DNA from: Opitutia bacterium
GTDB taxonomy: Bacteria; Verrucomicrobiota; Verrucomicrobiia; Opitutales; Opitutaceae
Direction of reading: 5' to 3'
Length of the DNA stretch: 34,214 bases
Assembly (NCBI GenBank): GCA_947458705.1
Contig: CANHAH010000017.1
Location: 1-34,214, forward strand
Part shown: piece after piece, positions 16,840 to 25,120 of the stretch
Position numbering within the stretch: the first letter of the stretch is position 1
Layout of the letters: every line of letters begins with the position of its first letter
Translations under genes and position numbers: made by a program
The notes under the pieces: model-generated
Database searches by the model: none
Told to the model about the DNA's origin: nothing
Seen by the model: the letters and a program-made list of their open reading frames with translations, nothing else

Positions 16840-19800
16840 TTATTGGGTCAAAAACGTCACGTCGCGGGAGCGCAGGCTGAGTTCGGTGGGGAGATTTTTT
16901 TCGCTTAGTTGGAGGACAAGCACGTTGGCGCCGGCCTTGGCGGTGCCGGTGAATGTCTCGCCGGGTTGAATTAATGTGCCGTTGAGCCATGCGGCTTTCG
17001 TGGGGCCGGCGAGCGAGAACGTGACCGGGCCGCCTTTCGCAGATTCGAAGCGCGTGGCGGCGAAGAGCCCGCGTGAGTTGAGAAACGATGGATAAGGCGC
17101 GGCGATGAGGTCGCGCGGCAGGGCACCGCTCACGAGTGAGAACGTGGGGATCCAGTCGGCGAGTTTCGCATCACCACGGATGACGGGCTCGATACCGATG
17201 GGTTCGTTGCCAGCGCCGATCATGTAAAGGTGCCAAAGGCGGGCGACTCCTCCTTGGGCGGCGTCGTAAGCGCCGGGGCGGCCGAGCTGGGACAGGAATT
17301 TGACTAGATCGAGGCGTTCTTCGGGTAGGAGGCTGTCGATCAAGCCAGCAGGCATGAGGGAGCCGGCGTTGGTGCGCTTGGTGATGTTTTGGGTGGCGAC
17401 GGAAACTTCCTGGTTCGCGGCGTCGCGGAGCATGACCTCGGTGGCGGTCTCGCGGGTGATCATACCGCTAAGATCGCGTCCGTCTTTGGTGGATAGGACG
17501 ACGGCGTGGTAACCCTCCTTGATTTTGGCGCCGGGGTAGAGGAGCGATTCGACGAGGTAATCGGTGGGGGCGCTGGCGCCGATGCTGGTGAGGTCAGGGC
17601 CGATGTGCGCGCCGGCGCCGCCGATGGCGTGGCAGGCGACACAGGCGAGTTCGGCGCGGCGGTAGATGCGCTCGCCGCGGGCGGCGTCGCCGGTGGCGAG
17701 GGCTTGGCGGCCGAGAGCCTGGAGTTCGACGCCGGTAAGCTGGACCTCGGAGAATGTGAGACCGGCCGCTTTGATCAGGGCTTGCACGAGGTTTTGATTT
17801 TGTCCGCCTTCGCGCGCCGGGCGGAGGCCGGCGCGGGCGACTTCGACGGGAAGTTTGATTTTGGGAACTTCGAGAGCGAGGCGGCCGCTGGCGCCGCGGA
17901 TGGCGAGCAGTTCGCGCCAGAGATTCATGGCCTCGGCTTCGACAGTGGTGGCGGCGAGGACGGTCATGACATCGGGTAGCGAGTTGGTAAGATCGGTGCC
18001 GGCGAGGGCGATGACGGCTTCGCGGCGGATAAGCGGCGAGGCAGCCGTGCGGGCAAGACGGCGAAGTTCAGCGATGACGGGCGTGCCGCCGAGTTCGCGA
18101 AGTGAAGTGAAGGCGGCGGCGCGGTCGGTAGGCGACGTCGTGGGCGCTTCTACGAGAGTGACGAGCGTCGGAGCGAGTGCCGAGAGTTTCCAAGCGCCCA
18201 CTAGAGACAGAGCCCCCGTGCGAGTCGCGGGCAAGGTGAGGAGCGAGGCCAGTGGGGCAAGCTCGCCGACGGGGACAGTTTTACGCAGACGGGCGGCGTC
18301 GTTGAGCGCGGCGAGGGCGCGGGTGGTGGCGGGCGCGTCGAAAGCGCCGGCGAGGAGCGCGTCGAAAAGCAGGCGTTGTTCGCGCGGGCTGCCGGCGGAG
18401 GCGATTAACTCGATCCAAGGGCCGGAGCCGTCACGGGGGAGTGGGCGGGTGGTGAGGAGCTGGGCGAGGACGTCGCCGGCGAGGGCGGGCTCGACGGCTT
18501 TGAGACCGAAGGCGAGTTGAGCTTCGCGATTTTGAAAACTCCACGAGCCATCGCGCACAGCGGCGAGCCAAGGCGTAGCGAGTTCGTTCATCGTGAGCCA
18601 GAGCGCGTAGTCGAGGAACGGGTCCATCGGATGGTCCAGGACCGAGAGGGCGAGCGCGGCGGCGCGGGTGGTGCCGAGTTTGCCGAGGGCGCGGACAGCG
18701 GCAAGGCGCACGCGGGGGTTTTCATCAGCGATGAGTTTTGTCAGCGGAGCGAGTGAGTCAGCGACCGGGAGTGCGCGAATGGCGGCGGCGCGGCGGTTGG
18801 CGTCGGTGGCGGTAAGTTGTTCAGCGAGGAGGGGAGCTGAGGAAAGGTTGAGGGCCTCGTGCATCCAGAGGGCTTGAAACCGGGCGAGAGGCTCGGTCTG
18901 GCGGGCGGTCCAAGCGGTGAGATCGGCGGCGACGCGGGTGGCGCCGCGCTCGGTCAGGACGCGTTTAGCCATGGCTTGGTCGTAGCTGTTAGAAGAAAGA
19001 AGGGCGTCGAGGAGCGCAGAATTTTCGAGCTGGGTAAAATCGCGGCGCGGCAGGAGCGCACGACCTTTGGCGGTGATGCGCCAGATGCGTCCGTGCTCTT
19101 TGTCGCGGCGGGTGTCTCGAAAATCGACTTCGCCGTGTTGGATGATTGGGTTGCTCCAATCGGCGAGGTAAAGCGCGCCGTCGGGCCCGAGCTTAGCGTC
19201 GAGCGGGCGGAAGCTAGAATCGGTGGAGCGCATCAGGTCGGGCAACTCGCGCGTGACGTAGGAGGAACCTTGATCGGAGGCTTTGAAACGTACGACGCGG
19301 TGGGCGCGGAAATCTGCAGTGATGAAGTCGCCCTGCCAATCGGCGGGAAAGTGCGCGCTGTGGATGATTTCTAGGCCGGAGAATTTCGGGTAATTACCGG
19401 GGCTAATGCTCGCGAGTTGGCGTCGGGCGGGAGCGAGCGTAAAGTAAGTCGCTCCGGGCACAGCCCAGCTGATGCCTTGGTAGCCGGCGCCGTCGGTGAC
19501 GAAAGATTGGCCGAAGGGATCGAATTGGTGGCCCCAAGCATTGACCCAACCGCGGTAGAAAATTTCCAGGCGGCTGTCCCGCGGATCGAAACGGAAAATA
19601 CCGCCAGCGGAAAGACGCACGACGCCGTGGGGCGTCTCGGTCTGGGTGCGCGTGTAAACGGATTGGTTGAAATAAAGTCGGCCGTCGGGACCCCAGCGGA
19701 GCGTGTGGACGTTGTGGTGGGTGTCCTCGGTGCCGAAGCCGCTGAGGACGATGCGACGTTGGTCGGCTTTGCCATCACCGTCAGTATCGCGTAAGTGGAG

Positions 19801-21126
19801 GAGTTCTGTACTTTGAGCGACGTAGACCCCGCCATCGCCGGGGGCAATGCCGGTGGGGATGAGCAAGCCATCAGCGAAAACGGTGGCTTTGTCAGCGCGG
19901 CCGCCGCCGGTTGTGTCTTCAAGAATGATGATTTTGTCAGAGGCGGCCTGACCAGGCTCGATCTGCGGATAGACCTCGGAGCTAGCGACCCAAAGACGGC
20001 CTTGCGGGTCGAAGTTCATTTGGATCGGTTTGTTGAGCAGTGGATTTTCGGCCCAGAGGGTGACCTCGAGGGCATCGTCGACGGTGAACGACGGGATCGG
20101 TTGTGGCGTGGATTTAGTGACGAGGTTACCGACGCGTAGGGGAGTTTCTGGTACTGCGGCGGTGGCTGCGGGGTCGAAGGTGCGCAGGCGGGCGATGCGG
20201 GCTTCTTCGGCGGCGATGAAGGTATCAAACTTAAGGACCTCGACGGCATTTTGACCCTGCTCTTTTTTGCGGAAGCCAAAAATGTAAGCCATATTGGCGG
20301 GACGGGAGCGGTGGAAAAACCACTCGTTTTTGCGGAGAATGGCTTGGCGGAGCGGTTCGGTGGCCGTGCTGGTGCGCCACGCGCCGGCGGGACCGGCCGC
20401 GCGCTCGGCGCCGAAGAGAAAATCCTCGAGGGCGAAGGCGGCGGCGCGGTAGCCGGAGTTGTTTAGATGGATGCCGTTATCGGTGAGGGTAGCCACTTTG
20501 GTGGCGGTCTGAGTGAGCGCGTCGAAGAGCGAGAAGAACGGGAGATGGCGCGCGGCGGCGATTTCGCTAAGACTGACCGAGAGGCGCGCGAGGGTGGCGT
20601 TGTGCGCGGCGGCGGTTAAGTCGGAACCGCTGGGGTTTTCGTGGGGCGTGGGGCTGAGCAGGACCAGGCGCGCGGTCGGGGCGAGTTTAGTGAGGGTGTC
20701 GAGCAGGCGGGTGTAATCGGCTCGGAATTTCTCAGTGCCGGCGGGGCCGTCGAAGGAGTTGGCCATGCCGTAGCCGACTAAGATCACGGTGGGGCGGGCT
20801 TCGGTGATCTGTTGTTGGAGCTGGATCCAGCCTTCGTCGGCCGGCTCGCGGCCGGCTTGCATGAGGCTGAGGCCGGTGCGGGAGGTGCCAGTGGGGGTGT
20901 CGGCGCTCCAACCTAGGTTACGGAAGGTGACATTGCGATCGGCGGCGCGGGCGGTCAGCATGAGCTCGAACCAGCCGTGGTATTGTTCGCGCTCGATGAG
21001 GGTATCGCCGAGGAAGACGACGCGGTCACCGTCGCGAAGTTCGAGGCGCGGCGCCGTAGAGTCGGCGGCGCGGGCGGTGGTCAGGGCGAGGATTACGAGC
21101 AGGGCGGAGCGGAGGAGTGAGCGCAT
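16840..21126 (-). CDS. PVC-type cytochrome fused to an N-terminal SGNH-like domain
   Basis: 1428 residues with a signal peptide (MRSLLRSALLVILALTTARA). Domains in order: an SGNH/GDSL-hydrolase-like domain (about 25-245), a sugar-dehydrogenase-type beta-propeller with DGDGKAD loops (about 350-680), and HEAT-like alanine-rich repeats (about 740-1090). Next comes a cytochrome c domain with heme motif CVACH at 1162-1166 and distal Met in SLMPAGL, and last a short beta-rich C-terminal tail (about 1290-1428). In the SGNH domain the expected GDS nucleophile is GDT (residues 40-42) and the DxxH Asp is Asn217 (DNGIH), so ordinary esterase activity is doubtful. Such fusions are typical of the PVC group; the donor oxidised is unknown. 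It precedes the esterase gene by 6 bp. Confidence 0.83.
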   Translation of the reverse strand: MRSLLRSALLVILALTTARAADSTAPRLELRDGDRVVFLGDTLIEREQYHGWFELMLTARAADRNVTFRNLGWSADTPTGTSRTGLSLMQAGREPADEGWIQLQQQITEARPTVILVGYGMANSFDGPAGTEKFRADYTRLLDTLTKLAPTARLVLLSPTPHENPSGSDLTAAAHNATLARLSVSLSEIAAARHLPFFSLFDALTQTATKVATLTDNGIHLNNSGYRAAAFALEDFLFGAERAAGPAGAWRTSTATEPLRQAILRKNEWFFHRSRPANMAYIFGFRKKEQGQNAVEVLKFDTFIAAEEARIARLRTFDPAATAAVPETPLRVGNLVTKSTPQPIPSFTVDDALEVTLWAENPLLNKPIQMNFDPQGRLWVASSEVYPQIEPGQAASDKIIILEDTTGGGRADKATVFADGLLIPTGIAPGDGGVYVAQSTELLHLRDTDGDGKADQRRIVLSGFGTEDTHHNVHTLRWGPDGRLYFNQSVYTRTQTETPHGVVRLSAGGIFRFDPRDSRLEIFYRGWVNAWGHQFDPFGQSFVTDGAGYQGISWAVPGATYFTLAPARRQLASISPGNYPKFSGLEIIHSAHFPADWQGDFITADFRAHRVVRFKASDQGSSYVTRELPDLMRSTDSSFRPLDAKLGPDGALYLADWSNPIIQHGEVDFRDTRRDKEHGRIWRITAKGRALLPRRDFTQLENSALLDALLSSNSYDQAMAKRVLTERGATRVAADLTAWTARQTEPLARFQALWMHEALNLSSAPLLAEQLTATDANRRAAAIRALPVADSLAPLTKLIADENPRVRLAAVRALGKLGTTRAAALALSVLDHPMDPFLDYALWLTMNELATPWLAAVRDGSWSFQNREAQLAFGLKAVEPALAGDVLAQLLTTRPLPRDGSGPWIELIASAGSPREQRLLFDALLAGAFDAPATTRALAALNDAARLRKTVPVGELAPLASLLTLPATRTGALSLVGAWKLSALAPTLVTLVEAPTTSPTDRAAAFTSLRELGGTPVIAELRRLARTAASPLIRREAVIALAGTDLTNSLPDVMTVLAATTVEAEAMNLWRELLAIRGASGRLALEVPKIKLPVEVARAGLRPAREGGQNQNLVQALIKAAGLTFSEVQLTGVELQALGRQALATGDAARGERIYRRAELACVACHAIGGAGAHIGPDLTSIGASAPTDYLVESLLYPGAKIKEGYHAVVLSTKDGRDLSGMITRETATEVMLRDAANQEVSVATQNITKRTNAGSLMPAGLIDSLLPEERLDLVKFLSQLGRPGAYDAAQGGVARLWHLYMIGAGNEPIGIEPVIRGDAKLADWIPTFSLVSGALPRDLIAAPYPSFLNSRGLFAATRFESAKGGPVTFSLAGPTKAAWLNGTLIQPGETFTGTAKAGANVLVLQLSEKNLPTELSLRSRDVTFLTQ

Positions 21127-21519
21127 CGGGGAAGGGGTGGCTGGAAAAACTTAAACGAGATTTTCCGCATGGACTGTAACGAGCAAGGCCTTGTTTACGC
21201 CTAGTCGCGCCTCAGCAAATAATCATCGGTTTACAAAGTAAGTATGCTGTAAGACTAGACTTTGAGAGGTCACGGCCTCGGGTTCATGCAGCTTATGGGT
21301 AATGGGATCCGTGATTTCTGCAACGCTACGAAAGCTGAAGCCTTGGAGACTTACTTACCTATCTTGGGTTGATCGAAAGGTGGTCTGCCAATCCTGCGCT
21401 ACTTTTTTGACTAAGGAGGATAACCCAGAAACGGCCCGTCTGCGTCTCAATGCGTCGCAATCGAGTAGCGACTCCATGACCCCGCTCGATTCCACGATAA
21501 TTTTCATATTTTCCCTGCT
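21127..21519. other. 393-bp gene-free region between divergent operons
   Basis: This spacer separates the minus-strand SGNH/PVC cytochrome gene from the plus-strand MFS operon. A plus-strand open frame covers 21302-21523 but has poor codon character, except for its last 15 codons, described separately as a possible leader peptide. The only strong signal is the bipartite motif at 21420-21448. The rest, with AT-rich patches near 21210-21260, probably holds the promoter of the cytochrome gene, but I cannot place it. Confidence 0.5.
21420..21448 (+). promoter_or_regulatory. bipartite motif ATAACCC-N14-TGCGTCTC, copy 1 (ECF-promoter-like)
   Basis: ATAACCC at 21420-21426 and TGCGTCTC at 21441-21448 are separated by exactly 14 bases. 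The AAC-containing left part and the CGTC-containing right part, 16 bases between AACCC and CGTCTC, fit the general layout of ECF-sigma promoters (-35 with AAC, -10 with CGTC). It points at the MFS/CoA-transferase/lyase operon, whose first codon is 72 bp downstream. Two further copies with identical spacing lie near the sigma/FecR/receptor genes. Confidence 0.55.
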
Positions 21520-21523
21520 TTGA
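21476..21523 (+). CDS. possible 15-residue leader peptide coupled to the MFS gene
   Basis: ATG 21476 opens a short frame, MTPLDSTIIFIFSLL, whose TGA overlaps the TTG start of the transporter gene in a TTGA junction. It lies just behind the bipartite motif. The transporter start is a weak TTG without a visible Shine-Dalgarno, so ribosomes finishing this peptide could re-initiate there. The peptide itself has no recognisable family and has only a weak ribosome site (GAGTAGCG). Confidence 0.3.
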   Translation: MTPLDSTIIFIFSLL

Positions 21524-22797
21524 ACCACCCCATTATCACTAAAGTTGCCTGGCGGCTGATGCCCACCATCATCATCTGCTATTTTTTCGCATACTTTGAT
21601 CGCATCAATATCAGTTTTGCTAAGTTTCAGCTGCAGGACGCTCTAACCTTGAGCGACACAGCCTACGGGCTAGGGGCGAGTCTCTTCGTCATCGGTTATG
21701 TGATTTTTGAAGTCCCGAGCAATATGCTGCTTTACCGATTCGGTGCACGAAAGTGGTTGGCGCGAATTATCATTTCCTGGGGGTTGGCTACGGCGGCAAT
21801 GGTGTTTGTTCAAGCCACGTGGCAGTTTTATGCACTGCGCTTTTTAATCGGAGCGATGGAAGCGGGATTTGCGCCCGGTGTTCTGTACTACCTTACCACG
21901 TGGTTTCCTGCCAGCCATCGTGGCCGCATCACGGCGTTACTTTTTTTGGCGCCTGCATTCTCGGGATTAATAGGCAGTCCGCTCGCGGGTTTGATTCTTC
22001 AAAAATCCGAGGGACTGATGGGTTTGTCGGGTTGGCACTGGCTGTTCATAAGTGGTGGCCTGCCCTGTGTGCCGCTTGGGTTGTTAGTACTGCGCGTACT
22101 GAAAGATAAAGTGGAGGATGCGCCTTGGCTCGACGGCGAAGAAAAGCGCTGGTTGATCGAGCATATTCGCCAACAACATTCAGGGGTCCGGGAGAAATCT
22201 TTCCTCGAGGCGATCAAGACCCCTGGATTCATCGCTCTCGCGGTGGTCTACTTTCTAGTGCAGGTGGGATCTTACGGGCTTAATTTTTGGGCGCCCCACT
22301 TGATTCGCACTGCCGGTGTAACGGATGCTTCGACGATGGGTCTTCTGGTTGCCGGACCTTATATTTGCGGTGCCATCGCCATGGTTGTGACCGGACGCTG
22401 GGCTGATTCGGCGGGCCAGCGACACCACGTATTGGCCGGCTTGCTCGTGATTGCCGCGATCGGTTTTGCGGCGTGTGGAATCTTTGATCATAGCCTCGCG
22501 ATTCTCGTCGTCGCGTTAGCCTTCACGGGACTCGGAATGGTCGCGGCGATCCCGGCATTTTGGTCTCTGCCGCCAAAATTGGCGACGGGAGTAGGGGCTG
22601 CTGGAGGTATTGCCCTGATTAACACGTTGGGGCAAATGGGTGGAATTGTGAGCCCTTACATGGTCGGCAGGATTCGCGACCTCACCGGCAGTACCACCCC
22701 TGCGCTCTATGTTATTTCGGGTGCCCTACTGTTGGGTGCCGGCGTGGTTTCATTTCTGCTCCCGCTGGGTCTACGATCGAAAGAGAGGGCCGAATGA
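21520..22797 (+). CDS. MFS transporter, anion:cation symporter (ACS) type
   Basis: 425 residues with 12 hydrophobic segments. The TTG at 21520 is the only start upstream of the first helix, because an in-frame stop lies at 21466 and no ATG or GTG follows it. The N-terminus (ITKVAWRLMPTIIICYFFAYFDRINISFAK) has the YxDRxNI motif of the ACS family. The loop between helices 2 and 3 carries RFGARKWLARI, and FEVPSNMLLYRFGAR is characteristic of ACS permeases for tartrate, phthalate, hexuronates and related organic anions. It overlaps the CoA-transferase gene by 4 bp (ATGA), which in turn overlaps the lyase gene. The transported compound is therefore likely the acid that those enzymes activate and cleave. 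Sits in the cytoplasmic membrane; proton- or sodium-driven import is expected from the family. Confidence 0.87.
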   Translation: MNHPIITKVAWRLMPTIIICYFFAYFDRINISFAKFQLQDALTLSDTAYGLGASLFVIGYVIFEVPSNMLLYRFGARKWLARIIISWGLATAAMVFVQATWQFYALRFLIGAMEAGFAPGVLYYLTTWFPASHRGRITALLFLAPAFSGLIGSPLAGLILQKSEGLMGLSGWHWLFISGGLPCVPLGLLVLRVLKDKVEDAPWLDGEEKRWLIEHIRQQHSGVREKSFLEAIKTPGFIALAVVYFLVQVGSYGLNFWAPHLIRTAGVTDASTMGLLVAGPYICGAIAMVVTGRWADSAGQRHHVLAGLLVIAAIGFAACGIFDHSLAILVVALAFTGLGMVAAIPAFWSLPPKLATGVGAAGGIALINTLGQMGGIVSPYMVGRIRDLTGSTTPALYVISGALLLGAGVVSFLLPLGLRSKERAE

Positions 22798-24035
22798 GCC
22801 TAGTCGACTCGCTCTGCCCATCATTATCGTCTCCCGCGCTACTTCAAACTCAGGCCCTCGCTGGAGTCCGCGTGGTGGAAATGGGGCAATTGATTGCGGG
22901 TCCTTTTGTTGGCAAAACTTTAGGTGAATTCGGGGCTGAGGTCATCAAAATCGAGCCTCCGATTAACGGTGACCCCCTCCGGCAATGGCGTCTCATCGAG
23001 GGCGGCACGTCTCTTTGGTGGCAGGTGCAGTCGCGCAATAAGCAATCGCTCGCGCTTGATGTGCGGACCGCCCAGGGTCAGGAAATTGCCCGGCGGCTGA
23101 TCGGCGAGTGCGATGTGTTAATCGAAAATTTTAGGCCCGGCACGATGGAGAAATGGGGGCTGGGTTGGGATGTGCTTCAAGCTATCAACCCCGGCCTGAT
23201 TATGTTGCGGATATCCGGTTATGGACAGACCGGTCCCTATCGCGATCTTCCGAGTTTTGGCGCCATCGGGGAAGCCATGGGCGGGCTGCGCCACCTTACC
23301 GGTCAACCCGGACAGATTCCCGTGCGCTGCGGCATCTCCATCGGGGACACGTTGGCCGCATTACACGGCACCATCGGCGTGCTCATGGCTTTGCACCATC
23401 GTAAGGTGAACGGAGGCGCCGGCCAAGTCATCGACGTGGCCTTGCATGAGTCGGTCTTCAACGCGATGGAAAGTATGCTGCCCGAATACAGCGCGCGTGG
23501 GGTCGTGCGTGCGCCCGCTGGAAGTGCCCTGCCAGGGATCGCTCCCTCCAATGCCTATCGTTGCCAGGACGGCGTGGTGCTGATTGCTGGCAACGGGGAT
23601 GCGATTTTTACCCGCCTGATGAGCGTGATTGGCCGCGACGATCTCGGTCGGCGTCTGGATCTTGCCTGCAATCAAGGCCGCGTAAAAGCGGCCCTCGAAC
23701 TCGACGAGGCGATCGGTGAGTGGACGCAGCGCCACACGGTCGCCGAAGTCCTCGCGCAGATGGGCGCGGCCAGTGTGCCGGCTGGAAGAATCTACGACAT
23801 CGCAGACATTGCAAAGGACCCGCATTATCAGGCGCGCGACATGATTCTCAAACAACATACGCGCCAGGGATTCGACGTTGAGGTGCCGGGTATTGTGCCG
23901 AAGTTGCTCACCACTCCAGGCGCAATCCGCTCACCGGCACCCGTGCTCGGCGAGCATACTCAGAGTATTCTTCAAGGCCTTGGTTTCACGGATGAACAGC
24001 AAGCACAACTTAAGGCCGAGGGAGTCATCGCATGA
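22794..24035 (+). CDS. family III CoA-transferase (CaiB/BaiF)
   Basis: 413 residues. The fold signatures are VRVVEMGQLIAGPFVGKTLGEFGAEVIKIE at about 25-54 and RNKQSLALD at 81-89. The catalytic aspartate is D185 in GISIGDTLAALHG; it forms the aspartyl-CoA anhydride. Family III enzymes move CoA from a donor, often succinyl-CoA, to an organic acid in the cytoplasm. The next gene is an HMG-CoA-lyase homologue, so the acceptor is probably a 3-hydroxy acid that can be split after activation, such as 3-hydroxy-3-methylglutarate or (R)-citramalate. It resembles the human SUGCT type only at family level, so the substrate is inferred. Both junctions (ATGA at 22794 and at 24032) indicate translational coupling within a three-gene operon. 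Confidence 0.87.
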   Translation: MSLVDSLCPSLSSPALLQTQALAGVRVVEMGQLIAGPFVGKTLGEFGAEVIKIEPPINGDPLRQWRLIEGGTSLWWQVQSRNKQSLALDVRTAQGQEIARRLIGECDVLIENFRPGTMEKWGLGWDVLQAINPGLIMLRISGYGQTGPYRDLPSFGAIGEAMGGLRHLTGQPGQIPVRCGISIGDTLAALHGTIGVLMALHHRKVNGGAGQVIDVALHESVFNAMESMLPEYSARGVVRAPAGSALPGIAPSNAYRCQDGVVLIAGNGDAIFTRLMSVIGRDDLGRRLDLACNQGRVKAALELDEAIGEWTQRHTVAEVLAQMGAASVPAGRIYDIADIAKDPHYQARDMILKQHTRQGFDVEVPGIVPKLLTTPGAIRSPAPVLGEHTQSILQGLGFTDEQQAQLKAEGVIA

Positions 24036-25003
24036 ACCCCTGGAGTGGCCAGGCAAGGATGGTTCATGTGCAGGAGGTGGCGTTGCGCGACGGCTTGCAA
24101 AGCGAGGCCACCTTCGTGCCGACCGATGAAAAAATTAAATTGATCGACCGGCTCGCGGCGAGCGGGCTTAAAAAAATTGAAGTCAGTTCTTTGGTTTCGC
24201 CCCGCGCAGTCCCGCAACTGGCCGACGCCGAGGCGGTGCTCCAAGGAATCACCCGTCTACCTGGAGTGATCTATGCAGCGTTGGTGCCTAATGTCCGCGG
24301 CATGGAGCGGGCTATCGCCGCCCGAGCCGATGAGGTGAACTTGGTGATGTCGGCCAGCGAGAGCCACAATCGCTCGAATCTGCGCATGTCCTGTGACGCC
24401 TCGTTTCATGCTATTAAGGAAGCGGCTTCACTTGCCGCCTCCGCGGGACTGAGGGTCACCGCGTCCCTTTCGTGCAGCTTCGGCTGCCCGTTCGAAGGCG
24501 AGGTTGCAGCTGCTACGATTTCGATGTGGTGCCGACGCTTGCAGGATGAGGCGGGCATCCGGTCGATTAGCCTGTGCGACACGACGGGCATGGCTTATCC
24601 GGCGCTAGTCCAGGATCTGGTCGGACTGATTCGTCGAACTTATCCAGCGCTCAACTTGGCGCTCCATTTTCACAACACGCGGGGACTCGGTCTTGCCAAT
24701 GTTTTCGCAGGCCTTGATGCTGGTGTGATCCATTTTGACGCCGCCTTGGCTGGGATTGGCGGTTGCCCGTATGCGCCAGGAGCCACCGGAAATATTTGTA
24801 CCGAGGATCTGATCCACGCGCTGGAGGTTTCCGGCTACCGGTGTGGGGTAAATTTGGATGCGTTGATTGAGACGGCTGCAGATTTGGAAAAACTCCTCGG
24901 CCATACGACACCGGGCCAAGTGATGAAGGCGGGTCGGCGACTGGGAGGGCATGTCGACGACAAACCCCGTTTTGTAGATGCAAAGCCAATCTTAGACAGG
25001 TAG
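24032..25003 (+). CDS. HMG-CoA lyase family protein (HMG-CoA or citramalyl-CoA lyase)
   Basis: 323 residues with every known catalytic group of 3-hydroxy-3-methylglutaryl-CoA lyase: R19/D20 in ALRDGLQ, the SSLVSPRAVPQ stretch near 52-62, H212 and H214 in HFHNTRG, C245 in GIGGCPYAPGATGN, and N254. It forms a DRE-TIM metallolyase barrel that uses a divalent metal. HMG-CoA lyase yields acetyl-CoA and acetoacetate; the related (R)-citramalyl-CoA lyase yields acetyl-CoA and pyruvate. From memory, the Chloroflexus (R)-citramalyl-CoA lyase belongs to this superfamily and is encoded beside a succinyl-CoA:citramalate CoA-transferase. That gene order is the same as here, so either activity is possible. 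The start overlaps the CoA-transferase stop (ATGA). It is likely cytoplasmic and ends the operon. Confidence 0.87.
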   Translation: MNPWSGQARMVHVQEVALRDGLQSEATFVPTDEKIKLIDRLAASGLKKIEVSSLVSPRAVPQLADAEAVLQGITRLPGVIYAALVPNVRGMERAIAARADEVNLVMSASESHNRSNLRMSCDASFHAIKEAASLAASAGLRVTASLSCSFGCPFEGEVAAATISMWCRRLQDEAGIRSISLCDTTGMAYPALVQDLVGLIRRTYPALNLALHFHNTRGLGLANVFAGLDAGVIHFDAALAGIGGCPYAPGATGNICTEDLIHALEVSGYRCGVNLDALIETAADLEKLLGHTTPGQVMKAGRRLGGHVDDKPRFVDAKPILDR

Positions 25004-25050
25004 TTTTTCAATCGCCGCAACGCCCGTGGAGAGGTTAGCTTTTCTAAGCG

Positions 25051-25078
25051 TACCCCGCCACCCCCCGCTTCACGTCTA
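25051..25078 (+). promoter_or_regulatory. weak relative of the bipartite motif before the DASS transporter
   Basis: TACCCC at 25051-25056 and CGTCTA at 25073-25078 are 16 bases apart, the same spacing as between AACCC and CGTCTC in the three clear copies, and 42 bp before the ATG of the transporter. The left half lacks the ATAA part, so chance similarity in a C-rich stretch is quite possible. Confidence 0.2.
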
Positions 25079-25120
25079 ATCCTCTTTGGGTTATTTTAAG
25101 TCCACTTAACTGCTTTCTCC

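Noticed and set aside
21302-21475. Upstream part of a 73-codon plus-strand frame before the MFS gene
   Set aside because: No protein-like pattern and it runs through the bipartite motif; only its last 15 codons might be a leader peptide.
22970-23015. GCGTCTC inside the CoA-transferase gene as a possible fourth motif copy
   Set aside because: No ATAACCC at the right distance; it lies within coding sequence.
25030-25047. TTAG...CTAA inverted repeat after the lyase gene as a terminator
   Set aside because: Only 4 paired bases, AT-rich, and no T-run follows.
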